Source: JABAAE01 sp905480545 (GTDB taxonomy: Bacteria > Planctomycetota > Planctomycetia > Pirellulales > Pirellulaceae). From it: a stretch of DNA of 64,000 nucleotides. This document shows, piece by piece, positions 54,602-63,727 of this stretch. Made by a program: the position numbers and the translations under genes. Every line of letters starts with the position of its first letter. Position 1 is the stretch's first letter. The stretch is taken from assembly GCA_943788025.1 (NCBI GenBank), contig CALSOR010000002.1, positions 1,178,001 through 1,242,000 of the forward strand, read 5' to 3'. The notes under the pieces were generated by a model, which did no database searches, was not told the origin of the DNA, and was given only the letters and a program-made list of their open reading frames with translations.

Positions 54602-54982
54602 CTAAACGTTTTCCTTTACGTCGACGAACTGTTTGGTGTTAAGAAGTACAAGAGTGCAAGCGACTTGAACTTGAATCCCTGCCTTTGCGAATTCTTTTTG
54701 AAGGTCAGAGTCTTCAGTTCCTGGATTGAAGATAACGCGACGAGGATTCAGTTCAATCACTTCATTTTTGATCTCTTCTAGAATCGATGGGCGGACGTAA
54801 ATCGTCAACGTATCGATTTCGCCAAATATTGCAGCGAGATTTGGATAAGCTTTTACACCCGCAATCATTTCGTCTTTTTTGCTGACAGGAAAAACGGTGT
54901 GGCCTTCTTCCATCAAGCGAAGCTGTGCCTTGTTCGAATATCGTTCGAGGTTACTGCTGGCACCGAGGATAGCAACGTTCAT
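54602..54982 (-). CDS. CoA-binding domain protein
   Basis: From the ATG at 54982 (MNVAILGASSNLERYSNKAQ) the product is 126 aa, a single Rossmann-type CoA-binding domain (PF13380 type). A longer frame from 55093 would add 37 residues before the first strand and is unlikely. Landmarks: GHTVFPVSKKDEMIAGVKAY, TLTIYVRPSILEEIKNEVI and the C-terminal PRRVIFNPGTED. Homologues bind CoA but have no established reaction. Confidence 0.82.
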   Translation of the reverse strand: MNVAILGASSNLERYSNKAQLRLMEEGHTVFPVSKKDEMIAGVKAYPNLAAIFGEIDTLTIYVRPSILEEIKNEVIELNPRRVIFNPGTEDSDLQKEFAKAGIQVQVACTLVLLNTKQFVDVKENV

Positions 54983-55167
54983 GTCAGTCCGATCTTCAAA
55001 AGAGTGAGCTACGGCGTTCAAGAATTTGGCTGAAAAGCACTTTGCTAATTCAACCAAAGTCGAACTGGAGTCATCATGAATCCAAAAAATCATGTTTCTG
55101 TTTCAACGCCAATTATTCCACGTTTTTTAAACAAGTGAAGTGAACGTGGCAAAATAATTTGATTGAT

Positions 55168-55794
55168 TCAGGTGGAAGTTCCCGGATCAACCGGCTTAAG
55201 GATCAAATCTAACCCAATGTTCGTGGTAGAAATCTCCCATTCATCTCGATTCCAACCTTGGACGAAGCGTTTTGCCTCCAAGCGATCGAGCATTTGCTGC
55301 AAATAGATGGGTGCCATGTCTTCGAATTCACGGATTAAGTTGAGTTTGCGGCCGATGAGATCGATGACACCACGCAGAGGACTGGTGCCATGTTTTTTGT
55401 ACCATTTTTCGCCGCCAGGCGACGCCGGGTCCGGTCCACGAAGTGTTAATGAGAAAGATCGAGTCAGTTTTCCAATCTTTGCAAATAATCCATTGCCCAA
55501 CCCAATGTACTGGTGATGTAACACTTCGACTTGGTTGGCATGAACGCGAGCCGCTTTGTAAACTAAATCCAAATCAGACTCGATGAAGTCCGATTTGAGC
55601 GCAAGGTTGATAGCTTTGGCCATATTCCGAAGCGCAGCTTTAGCAGAAACACTCGCCGGCGATACGGGCAAATGCATGTCATCCATCTCACCCGCAATTC
55701 GAGCGGTGATTTTTTCTTTTCCCGCCATCGCGGCCATTCCAAATTTTGCCCCCGTCTCGCCGAAAATCTCTTTTGTGTTGTGGTGCTTCACCAT
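55168..55794 (-). CDS. Hypothetical protein, 208 aa
   Basis: Not recognised. It lacks a signal peptide or membrane helix and is mostly helical (AKAALRNMAKAINLALKS, LDLVYKAARVHANQVEVLHH) with an Arg/Lys-rich character. The C-terminal ISTTNIGLDLILKPVDPG is strand-like. It lies 29 nt downstream of the GNAT acetyltransferase gene on the same strand, so the two may be co-transcribed. Confidence 0.6.
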   Translation of the reverse strand: MVKHHNTKEIFGETGAKFGMAAMAGKEKITARIAGEMDDMHLPVSPASVSAKAALRNMAKAINLALKSDFIESDLDLVYKAARVHANQVEVLHHQYIGLGNGLFAKIGKLTRSFSLTLRGPDPASPGGEKWYKKHGTSPLRGVIDLIGRKLNLIREFEDMAPIYLQQMLDRLEAKRFVQGWNRDEWEISTTNIGLDLILKPVDPGTST

Positions 55795-55823
55795 AATTTT
55801 TCTGCCAAATAGCTTTCAATAAT

Positions 55824-56402
55824 TTATTTCTTTAAGCGTTCCAATAAGCGAGTTTTTACATCAGGCCACTGTTCGTTGATGATGCTGAAGTAAACACTAT
55901 GACGCAAACGACCATCAGGTTGAATCACATGATTGCGAAAGATTCCTTCCTCGACAGCTCCGATTCGAGCGATGGCAGTGCGGCTGCGAGCGTTTAACGA
56001 ATCGGTTTTGAATTCGACACGGTTGAGTTTCAATTCTTCGAACGCGTGGGTAAGTAGAAGAAGTTTGCAGCTTGTATTTAAAAGTGTACGCTGCCACTTG
56101 GGAGCGTACCATGTGAATCCAATTTCAACTCGTTTGTGCTCATCAACAAAGTTCCAATAGCCCGTTGAGCCTGCGATTTCACCCGAATTTTTTTCGATTA
56201 CCGCAAATGCCAAGGCCGTGCCATTATCGCGCATCTGCTGAGCTCGCTGAATGAAGCTTGCAAAATCATTTCGGTTGACCAGACGGATCGGCATGTATTT
56301 CCATACGGATTGATCCGAAACACTGAAAAGTTCATCGAGGTGCTCCTCGCCGAGAGGTTCCAATCGAACCTGACCCTCTTCCAAAACTGTTTTCAAAATC
56401 AT
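55824..56402 (-). CDS. GNAT family N-acetyltransferase (RimJ/RimL-like)
   Basis: 192 aa. A typical RimJ/RimL-like start (GQVRLEPLGEEHLDELFSVS), the beta4 strand AFAVIEKNSGEIAGSTGYWN, a strand leading to the acetyl-CoA pyrophosphate loop (VEIGFTWYAPKWQRTLLNT, where a Q-W-R-x-x-L variant replaces the usual Q/RxxGxG/A) and ELKLNRVEFKTDSLNARSRT. The pyrophosphate loop lacks the usual glycines, a feature of some members. It transfers an acetyl group to an unknown amine, possibly a protein N-terminus or an antibiotic. Confidence 0.85.
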   Translation of the reverse strand: MILKTVLEEGQVRLEPLGEEHLDELFSVSDQSVWKYMPIRLVNRNDFASFIQRAQQMRDNGTALAFAVIEKNSGEIAGSTGYWNFVDEHKRVEIGFTWYAPKWQRTLLNTSCKLLLLTHAFEELKLNRVEFKTDSLNARSRTAIARIGAVEEGIFRNHVIQPDGRLRHSVYFSIINEQWPDVKTRLLERLKK

Positions 56403-56457
56403 GCAGAAATCCGGGGGCGTTGGTCATCGTTCCGCCAGTTTGGTAGTTGATTTAAAT

Positions 56458-57807
56458 TCACTGCAATTTGTATTTGATGGTGATCGGTTTTCCATTTCGG
56501 ATGAACTCTAAAGTCACCATTTGATTTTTCTTCGCGTTCTGCATTCCGTAGGCAATGACTTCCGTTTCACTCATTAGATCAGTGCGTTCGTTAAAACGGA
56601 CCAAAATATCCCCTTTTCGAATCCCGGCCCGCATCGCAACCGCATGTTGGCCGTATTTTCCTACGCTACGAACATTGAGAGCCATTTTGTCTTCGGGAAT
56701 TTTCAACTGTTTTCGTTTGCTATCAGAGATGTTTTCCAGATACATGCCGCCACCGACGATACGCCGCAAATCCCAAGTTGAGGTTCGCCACGAGATGTCG
56801 CTTTTTGCACGCCAACCTTCATCTAATGCTATCTTGGCATTGATTTTGGCAAACGTATCCTTGAGCGTTGTTGGGCGTTTAATGACGAAGTCTAAAGCCC
56901 CGGTTTTACCTTGATTGTGGAGTACCCACTGCACATCAGCGGTTGAGCAAATGGCTTGACCGTTTAGGGTTTGAACCAGATCACCAGCTTTGATTCCAGA
57001 CTTTTGCGCCAACGAGTTGGTGGTGACTTTAGCAACGGTGGCCCGTGAATCGGTTTCGAATCGAAGTCCCAACAGCAACGGGGTCGGGTTGGGGTACATC
57101 ACTTTGTCCGGAACCGGAAGATTTCGATCGCGATAGTCTTCGCGGTATGCGTCTCGGATTTGATGGCAATGTATGCAGCTTTTGGAAACTTCTTTTTCGT
57201 AAGTCAATTCTGAATCAAATCGTGACAGTTTCGAAAAGTTTTCCGGAACGTCGACGCGAAATTTCCCGGGCTGTTTTCCAACGACCCACTTCTTTTTGTT
57301 GTCAAAGTCTTTGTGGAGTTTCAAAACGGATGCCATCGTCGCCGCGAGTCCTTTGATCGAAACATCTTGTTCGGCACTGTCATGACTGTTTCGCGTTCCG
57401 TACCGTGCGATGATCGTCTTGTCTGCCGAAAGAAAAAATGCTGCAAAGGTCAGGTCGTAATCGAATTGAAAAAGTTGCAAATCCAAACTGTTGCATTTGA
57501 TCAATCGAACGCAAATGAATTGGTCAGCCAGTGACTTGATCTCTTGGAGACGGACCACCTGCCCGTCGAATGTCTTGCAGAGGTGTCAAGGAATGCATCG
57601 AAGGACAATCATCATCGGTTTTTTTTGTTTGGCAGCCTCAAGTGTCGCCGCATCCAAATCGTCGTAATACCAATTGTCGTTTTCCGAAAGAAGGTCACGG
57701 TCTTTTAGCACTTGTTCGTCGCGGGTTTGGCCATCTGCGGTTCGCGAAAACGTGGGGGCAACGGAAAGAATCATGACTAAACAAGCCAAGGTCGTGATTC
57801 GTCTCAT
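56458..57807 (-). CDS. Candidate selenoprotein: Trx-like / PDZ / CxxCH protein (Trx7-PDZ type)
   Basis: Two open stretches (57807-57589 and 57585-56458) lie in one frame, separated only by a TGA at 57586-57588. Read through, they make a 449-aa exported protein: a signal peptide (ITTLACLVMILSVAPTFS), then a thioredoxin-like domain in which the TGA sits in RCIP-U-HLCKTFDG at residue 74. Family relatives have Cys at this point (RCxPCxxC), so selenocysteine is the natural reading. Further on are TYEKEVSKSCIHCHQI (a CxxCH heme-type motif, ~200) and PDZ-like regions with VTTNSLAQKSGIKAGDLVQT and MRAGIRKGDILVRFNE. A SECIS-like hairpin follows the TGA (see separate entry). I recall a database family named Trx7/PDZ domain-containing (seleno)protein that fits this layout. 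Without Sec insertion, only a 73-aa stub would be made. Confidence 0.85.
57549..57567 (-). promoter_or_regulatory. Putative bacterial SECIS element
   Basis: On the minus strand, starting 21 nt after the first base of the UGA, GACGG pairs with CCGUC (5 bp plus a G-U closing pair) around the loop CAGGUGG. The loop carries GGU, as in the apical loop bound by SelB in known bacterial SECIS elements. The spacing from UGA to the GGU (about 29 nt) lies in the known range. The hairpin is inside the coding region, as expected for bacteria. Confidence 0.65.
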
Positions 57808-58138
57808 GCTGTCTCTCTATAATGTTGATCGTTCGTGGAAAACGCCGTGTTGCCTACGGCGATTGTACCCGGTTTCCCACCCCAACTGAAGAAATCAATA
57901 AACAGCTTGCTACCATTTTCTGAACTTTTGATTGACAATGGGTCATTCCTAATTCGATCCCTTTTGTCTTTTTGTTGAGAGTTGAGTGCTTGGTCTAAAT
58001 TTTCCCAAGCTTTTTTACGGACGACTGAGCCGCAATCGAGTGGCAGGATGCCGCGCCGACTTCTGCGAATTTTGCGTCTGCGTTTGTCGCCACGACATCA
58101 TTTCGTTTGAAGCGGCCGCCGCAATCTTTTTTGTTCCG
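57808..58138. other. Divergent spacer
   Basis: A 331-nt spacer between the selenoprotein gene (minus) and the small membrane protein (plus). It should contain both promoters; none was confidently recognised. An in-frame extension of the membrane protein upstream to 57986 has no protein-like features and is not used. Confidence 0.35.
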
Positions 58139-58849
58139 ATGAAATATGAAGAGTTCAAGCGTGAATCTCGCTGCGAGATTTGCCGAACGCAATTTCCACT
58201 TTCGACCGAAACGGTGTTCAAGAAGGATCCTTATTCGGGCCGAAAAATGGACACGCCGATCGCAGAGCTCATCGAGGAAACGAACCCTGATATTCTAAGA
58301 TCGTCCGTCAAAGAAACCGAAGATATGATTGGGCGAACTAGCGGTGATACTTGTTTCATCCGGCAAAGACTGGTTGGATTTCTTCAATCGCACGAAGACG
58401 AATATCGACTTTGGTTTCGGAATTTCGGCCCCATGGCTGCGATTGGTTCCATCCAGGCAACACTAGTCGGTTTCGCATTGTCGTTTGTCGCACCCCTTTG
58501 GATATCGCTGGGGATGATGCTTGCGGTTTACTTGTTGGTCGTGGTTGCCTACTGGGCGTTCCTTCGGAAAAAGCTTTACCATGAGTTTGCAGGCCGCATG
58601 GATAAAATCAGGTCACTTATAGACAATGAGACAACGGACAATGGTGTTGGTGCCGACGATATGGATGTGGAGCAGGCGATACTGGAGTTGCTGCATCGAC
58701 TGCGCAACCGGTTTCCAAAAGCAACTTCAATATTCGAATCGCAATTTCGTTTCGATTCCAATCTGTTAAAGAGTCGCAATGCGATCGTTAAAGATGTCGA
58801 TTATGTGGCGACAGTTGAGCTGTTGCGAAACTCCGCGGGATTGTTCTGA
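58139..58849 (+). CDS. Small membrane protein with N-terminal Cys pair
   Basis: From the ATG at 58139 (MKYEEFKRESRCEICRTQFP) the product is 236 aa. A CxxC pair near residue 12 could bind zinc. Two adjacent membrane helices (AAIGSIQATLVGFALSFVAP and LWISLGMMLAVYLLVVVAYW, ~100-140) follow. The C-terminal half is acidic and helical (DDMDVEQAILELLHRLRNRF). No family is recognised; topology would leave both ends on the same side, probably cytoplasmic. Confidence 0.6.
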   Translation: MKYEEFKRESRCEICRTQFPLSTETVFKKDPYSGRKMDTPIAELIEETNPDILRSSVKETEDMIGRTSGDTCFIRQRLVGFLQSHEDEYRLWFRNFGPMAAIGSIQATLVGFALSFVAPLWISLGMMLAVYLLVVVAYWAFLRKKLYHEFAGRMDKIRSLIDNETTDNGVGADDMDVEQAILELLHRLRNRFPKATSIFESQFRFDSNLLKSRNAIVKDVDYVATVELLRNSAGLF

Positions 58850-59261
58850 GCAACGAGTAGTCTTTGAAGAGCGAGGTTCTTTCTGGAATAGTCGTTGTTC
58901 TTCACGATTTAGATCGCTTCTTGTGATCGCGTCGCATCACTAATTTCAGCTCCTTCAGGGGGCCGTGCTCTGAGGGGAATCATTCTGAATAACATGCCGA
59001 TGCACGGAATTTGTGACTTGCACTCGTCAGATAGAGGTGGCAATGGCGCGGCGAGCCGCTTTTTGTGGGATCTAAATTCGATCGGCGATTGCATCTTCTG
59101 GTGGAACCGGTTTTTCAACGTTGGCGGCGTGTCGATCGTGTGCATCATTTGAAGTGCGGGGAAAGAGTCGCAACGATGGTGCACGAAAAAAGCCTCACGA
59201 TTGCCGTGAGGCTTTAGCTGTATTGTGAATTCAATGAGGCGAAAAGCAAACCAATCGGCTC
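58850..59261. other. Spacer with terminator
   Basis: A 412-nt spacer between convergent genes. A strong terminator (59190-59214) lies at its right end. A 91-codon minus-strand frame (58909-59184) has no recognisable features and overlaps the terminator region, so it is not called. Confidence 0.4.
59190..59214 (-). terminator. Terminator of the 233-aa membrane protein gene
   Basis: AAGCCTCAC (59190-59198) and GTGAGGCTT (59206-59214) form a perfect 9-bp stem with a 7-nt loop. On the minus strand it is followed by TTTTTC. Confidence 0.85.
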
Positions 59262-59963
59262 CTAGTTTTTCACAGTTGTGTAAATTTCTTTCACAAACGT
59301 TGTTCTTACAATGTCGTCATCCGATTCGAACTTCTTGTCCGGACCCGCGGAGCGAATCGTGAACCCGTTTTCGACTAATTCATATCGCAATTCAGTTTGC
59401 CAGCTGTCTTTGGTTTCGATCGTTAACCGATTTCCTGCGAGTCCATCTGGAAACTCACCGTTCTCGGCCCGAAACTTCTCAATGGTTTTTTTGGCAGATT
59501 CAAGTTTGCGTTCCGTTTGGTTTCGCGACACTCGATTTTCCATTCTAAGCTGGTCTTGCTCATGGTTATGAACAACGTGTCGAGTCCATCCCATTGCACC
59601 AGCGATGACGAGCAGGCCCATCAATCCGCCGACAAATGCAAGAAAACGCGGTTTTCTGAAGATGCCGATCGCGCCAAAGATTACCGCAAGCGCAGCAAAG
59701 AAAACGAAGAAAAACGGAGCAGCTAGTTGAACCGATATCGGTGGCCGATCCAAGTAACCGTTTGTGTACATCGTCGATATTAGAAACGGAATCGTGACGA
59801 CCGAGGTCAATAAACCGAGAAAACCAAAAAAGGTCGCCGCCGTACCAAATCCGTTCGATTGCTTCTTTTGTTTAGTTTTCGCTTCTTCTTCGAAACCGAT
59901 ATAAAGGGGCTCTTCTCGACGTGACGTATAGGCAATGTGTTGAGATGAAGTCTTTCGCGACAT
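59262..59963 (-). CDS. Small multi-helix membrane protein with GspG-like C-terminal segment
   Basis: 233 aa. About three membrane helices occupy ~45-125 (TFFGFLGLLTSVVTIPFLI, LAAPFFFVFFAALAVIFGA, FLAFVGGLMGLLVIAGAMG). A coiled stretch (RKLESAKKTIEKFRAENGEF) leads to a short extracytoplasmic domain with DSWQTELRYELVENGFTIRS and AGPDKKFESDDDI. The latter strongly resembles the pseudopilin (GspG) pattern of DxWGxxxxY... SxGPDGxxxTxDDI. It is not itself a pilin, because the prepilin signal is missing. Function unknown. Confidence 0.7.
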   Translation of the reverse strand: MSRKTSSQHIAYTSRREEPLYIGFEEEAKTKQKKQSNGFGTAATFFGFLGLLTSVVTIPFLISTMYTNGYLDRPPISVQLAAPFFFVFFAALAVIFGAIGIFRKPRFLAFVGGLMGLLVIAGAMGWTRHVVHNHEQDQLRMENRVSRNQTERKLESAKKTIEKFRAENGEFPDGLAGNRLTIETKDSWQTELRYELVENGFTIRSAGPDKKFESDDDIVRTTFVKEIYTTVKN

Positions 59964-60099
59964 TTTTAGATACCGATGAGGGAGTCGTAAACCAATCCGT
60001 TCATTGCGTTTCGTAAGACCAAAATCACAATGGATTCCAGTCTCTTATTCGATCATTTGAGCTGAATATTTGCATTTGATCGAATAAAAATGAATTATT

Positions 60100-60128
60100 C
60101 GCAAGCCCTTACAGCGTAAGGGCTTGCG
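60100..60128 (-). terminator. Terminator of the AGCS symporter gene
   Basis: CGCAAGCCCTTA (60100-60111) and TAAGGGCTTGCG (60117-60128) form a perfect 12-bp stem with a 5-nt loop, 14 nt past the gene's end. The T tract is weak (AATAATTC), so it may work with help. Confidence 0.75.
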
Positions 60129-60142
60129 TTCAGATTTTGGGT

Positions 60143-62557
60143 TTAAGCCTTGTTTTTATTGCCGTCGAATTCCCCGTTATCCAGCTTTTTCCAGTAGCTG
60201 TCCAATCCCCGTTTAACCTTACCGCTCAGAAATAGCATCCCCAGGATATTCGGAAATGCCATTCCCAATATCATCAGGTCGGAAAAGTCGAGGACATTAT
60301 TCAATTTGAGAACTGCTCCCAAAAAGACAAAAACCAAAAAGACAAACTTGTAGGGAACGGATGCTGAGGCACCAAATAACCAGGTGGCACATCGCTCGCC
60401 ATAATAGCTCCAGCTGATCATCGTGGAGAACGCGAACATCACTACGGCAAACGTTAAAATATACGGGAACCACCAAACGACGGTGCCAAATGCTTTCTGA
60501 GTGATCTCAACACCCTCCAGGCTCTTATCCAAATAGGCACCAGAGATCACAACTACCAAGCCGGTCATTGTGCAAACGATGATTGTATCAATGAACGGTT
60601 CAAGTAAGGCGACAATGCCCTCCCGAACAGGCTCGTCGGTTGCTGCCGCAGAATGCGCGATTGACGCAGATCCAGTTCCAGCTTCATTGGAAAACGCCGA
60701 TCTCTGAAAACCGACTATCAGGATTCCCATGAATCCACCAAACCCAGCTTTAAATGAAAATGCATCAAAGAACATGGTTCCGAAAGCTGTGGGGATGAGA
60801 CTGGCGTTGTAAATGATGATGAACAATCCACCCAAAACATAGATCAGGCACATGAATGGTACGATCAATGCTGCTGCGGTGCCAATTCGCTTAATTCCTC
60901 CGAGAATCACTAGTCCAACCATGAAGGCCATGATCAGACCGTACAACCAGGCTTTGTCAGCGAAGAATGGTATCGCCTCTTTGACCGCCGAATAAGATTG
61001 ATTGGATTGGTACATGTTGCCACCGCCGAAACTTCCTCCGATACAGAGGATGACGAATAGGAATGCAAGAATTTTGCCGAGAAGTCCAAGGTTCATTTCT
61101 GCAAGACCGCTCGATAGGTACCGCATCGGACCACCTAGGACTTGTCCGTTCTCGTCGACTTTTCGGTACATTTGACCGAGAGTGCATTCGGTGAATTTTG
61201 AGGTCATCCCAAGGAATCCAGCAAGAATCATCCAGACGACGGCTCCCGGTCCACCGAGAGAAACGGCTACGGCAACGCCGCCAATGTTTCCAAGGCCTAC
61301 AGTCGCAGAAAGTGCGGACGATAACGCCTGAAAGTGACTGATTTCACCCTGATCACTCGGGTCGTCATAGTCGCCTTTGGTAACCGCGATCGCATGCGTA
61401 AATCCTCGAAGGTTGATAAACGCCATCCGAAAAGTAAAGAAGATTGCTCCAAGTACCAGCCACATCACAATAAATGGAATCCCAATTGCCGCAAAACTTG
61501 CGTCGACGGTTTTGCCATCTACTTCCTTTGTTGCGACCGAATAAACGCCATTTTCCTCGGCAAGTAATTTGTCATTTACGAGTGATTCCAGCATGGATGT
61601 AAATGCCGGATCCGATGCTTGCTGGTTAACCATCTTGTCGACGGCTTCACGGCCAATGTCTCGATAGTAATCGTCGCGAGCAGAGCCACCGATATCGGCG
61701 AGTGCCCAAGCGAAATCTGTTTTGGAAAGCGAGCTCTGTTTGGAGAGTGCGGCAACCGGATCTGTGATTGCCTCGACGGCAACAATTAACTGGGCCTTGG
61801 TAGCCTGTTTGCCTTCGGTTTGTCGAATGGCAAAGTCAAGTGCAAAGAAAGCCTGCTTGATCGCGATCATTGTGGACTTCATGTCGTCCGAAGGATTTTT
61901 TTTCGAAGCGAGTATCGCATTAAACGCGTCGCGGATTTTCGTCTTTAAACCGTCACGAAGGGTCGTTGGTGACTTGGGTTCCTTTTCTTCTTTCTTCTCA
62001 GCACTTTCATCACCACTCGCCTCGACTTTTTTCTTAGGCACGTCAAGCCCCAATTCAAGCCGAACGCTTTTTAATTCAGCTTGGGCATTTGAGATTGCCT
62101 TTTTGAGGTCTGCGACGGTCTTAAACGTCTTTTCTTTAGCGTTATCAAAGTAGTAGACGTCGAAAAAGAATACAGACGCGACCGGGGCAACAACGATGCT
62201 TCCGAAGCTTTGATCAATTGGATCAAAAACAGAACTTGATTTATCGTCGGTGTTCTTGAACCAGTTTGCGTTATCAAACCATTCCTCCTGTAATCCAACT
62301 GTTTCGACATTCACTACCGCAGGAGAATCCACCTTTTCTTCCGCATCGGCAACGCCGGCTGTCGGCTTTGGATCCGTTGCTTGATCGCCCGCTGTATTTT
62401 CTGGCGCTTGGATGGGAGCCGAATTCGTGGGAGCGGCTTTGGGTTCGGCTGTTTTAGATGCATCTTCTTGCGATATAGCAAGCTGCGTATTCGCAAAAAG
62501 CACGGCGACCAGAAAAAATGTCGCAATCTTGCTTGAAAATAACGTTTTCAAGGACAT
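60143..62557 (-). CDS. AGCS-family sodium:amino acid symporter with long N-terminal extension
   Basis: 804 aa, against about 450-550 aa for ordinary members. A signal peptide (KIATFFLVAVLFANTQLA) and ~340 residues outside the family domain come first. They include a Pro/Ala-rich stretch, a coiled-coil segment (DLKKAISNAQAELKSVRLEL) with a charged interruption, and helices up to DDYYRDIGREAVDKMVNQ. The transporter begins near FIVMWLVLGAIFFTFRMAF and carries AGCS landmarks: SHFQALSSALSATVGLGNI, GGPGAVVWMILAGFLGMTSK and the diagnostic SNEAGTGSASIAHSAAATDE. It imports alanine, glycine or a similar amino acid with sodium. The extension probably sits outside the membrane and could be a binding or regulatory module. 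Confidence 0.88.
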   Translation of the reverse strand: MSLKTLFSSKIATFFLVAVLFANTQLAISQEDASKTAEPKAAPTNSAPIQAPENTAGDQATDPKPTAGVADAEEKVDSPAVVNVETVGLQEEWFDNANWFKNTDDKSSSVFDPIDQSFGSIVVAPVASVFFFDVYYFDNAKEKTFKTVADLKKAISNAQAELKSVRLELGLDVPKKKVEASGDESAEKKEEKEPKSPTTLRDGLKTKIRDAFNAILASKKNPSDDMKSTMIAIKQAFFALDFAIRQTEGKQATKAQLIVAVEAITDPVAALSKQSSLSKTDFAWALADIGGSARDDYYRDIGREAVDKMVNQQASDPAFTSMLESLVNDKLLAEENGVYSVATKEVDGKTVDASFAAIGIPFIVMWLVLGAIFFTFRMAFINLRGFTHAIAVTKGDYDDPSDQGEISHFQALSSALSATVGLGNIGGVAVAVSLGGPGAVVWMILAGFLGMTSKFTECTLGQMYRKVDENGQVLGGPMRYLSSGLAEMNLGLLGKILAFLFVILCIGGSFGGGNMYQSNQSYSAVKEAIPFFADKAWLYGLIMAFMVGLVILGGIKRIGTAAALIVPFMCLIYVLGGLFIIIYNASLIPTAFGTMFFDAFSFKAGFGGFMGILIVGFQRSAFSNEAGTGSASIAHSAAATDEPVREGIVALLEPFIDTIIVCTMTGLVVVISGAYLDKSLEGVEITQKAFGTVVWWFPYILTFAVVMFAFSTMISWSYYGERCATWLFGASASVPYKFVFLVFVFLGAVLKLNNVLDFSDLMILGMAFPNILGMLFLSGKVKRGLDSYWKKLDNGEFDGNKNKA

Positions 62558-62769
62558 AAGGACTCCAGTTTTGACACTTCACAGCGGATCTCGTGGTGGC
62601 CACGAAAAAACTGCAAAATCGAATGAAAGACGGATTTTTGCCCGATTTTTGGCAGTTTCACGGTAAGTGATAACCCATTCAAAGTCAACGGTTTACGTCA
62701 GGCAACGGCCGCGAAATATCCGTTAAAGCATAAATCTGAATCTTCCAAAAATCTTTTACGTATATTCAG

Positions 62770-62797
62770 TTGTGTAAAATGCTAAAAACATTATGAT
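62770..62797 (+). promoter_or_regulatory. Putative sigma-70-type promoter of the SufR-like gene
   Basis: TTGTGT (62770-62775) and TATGAT (62792-62797) are separated by 16 nt and lie 37 nt upstream of the ATG at 62835. It is in the divergent spacer shared with the symporter gene. Based on consensus match only. Confidence 0.45.
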
Positions 62798-62834
62798 GGC
62801 GTGAAACTCAACATTTCGGCGACCTTTCTGACAA

Positions 62835-63623
62835 ATGGCCACATTCAACGAAAATGACCGGCAATTGATTGGGATCCTGCAAAAACAGGGTCGCAAGTCG
62901 GTTTCTGAATTGGCGACGCTGATGAAAGTGACGGAAACAGCAGTTCGTCAACGGTTAACACGATTGCTCGCGGCAGAACTCATATCTCGGGAAGAGGTAA
63001 GGCTTTCGCGTGGGCGACCCAACCACATGTATTCGCTGACGAGAAAAGGTCGCGAAAGTGCTGGACAAAATTTCTCTGATTTGGCAACCGTTGTTTGGGA
63101 TGAAGTTCGCGCCATCGAAGACGTTTCCATTCGTTCTTCGGTGATTCAGGGAATCGCCAAGCGATTGGCGTCGAAATACAAGGACGAAATCGGGAGTTTG
63201 AACCTTGATCCGAACGATCCAGATTCAGTAAAGGATCGTGCGAATTCAATTGCGACGTTCTTCGAAAGTCGCGGTATTCCCATGACGGTTGATTTTGCAG
63301 TCGTCAATGGAAATGGCGAAGAAAATGGCGAAAATTCGGAAGCGGAAACGGTTGCAGGCGAGAAATCGCTGTTGCCCGTTTTGAATTTGCACGGGTGCCC
63401 CTATCCAGGGTTATCCGAAAAAGACGATTTGATTTGTGAAATGGAGCAGGCGATGTTTTCCGAGTTGGCCGGATGCGGCGTCGGATTCAACCGCTGCGAT
63501 CACAAGGGTGGCGATTCCGATTGCTGCTCGTTCCAACTTGAAGCAAATCTTCCTGAAAGTGACGCCGCCGATTCACAATCGCCGTCCGAATCCGGATGGA
63601 TCAAGCAACTCAGCAGTAACTAA
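62835..63623 (+). CDS. SufR-like winged-helix transcriptional regulator
   Basis: 262 aa. An N-terminal winged helix (~5-72): RQLIGILQKQGRKSVSELAT, VTETAVRQRLTRLLAAELIS and a wing with SRGRPNHMYSLTRKG. The C-terminal part has a Cys cluster in HGCPYPGLSEKDDLICEME and later GCGVGFNRCDHKGGDSDCC. This matches SufR-type regulators, which bind an Fe-S cluster and control the suf operon. The spacing to sufC (about 100 nt, same strand) supports this role: it would repress or activate suf in response to Fe-S status. A Gly/Glu/Asn-rich linker (~155-178) separates the two domains. Confidence 0.85.
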   Translation: MATFNENDRQLIGILQKQGRKSVSELATLMKVTETAVRQRLTRLLAAELISREEVRLSRGRPNHMYSLTRKGRESAGQNFSDLATVVWDEVRAIEDVSIRSSVIQGIAKRLASKYKDEIGSLNLDPNDPDSVKDRANSIATFFESRGIPMTVDFAVVNGNGEENGENSEAETVAGEKSLLPVLNLHGCPYPGLSEKDDLICEMEQAMFSELAGCGVGFNRCDHKGGDSDCCSFQLEANLPESDAADSQSPSESGWIKQLSSN

Positions 63624-63727
63624 AGCTTTTTATGAAGACGACTTTTGAAGCAACGTTTCTTTCGCGGAACTTCATCACTCGAGAAATACATTAATCCACT
63701 TAAAATTTAGAACTCCAAGTAATCAGA

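Noticed and set aside
58909..59184. 91-codon minus-strand frame
   Set aside because: No recognisable domain, and it starts next to the terminator of the neighbouring gene.
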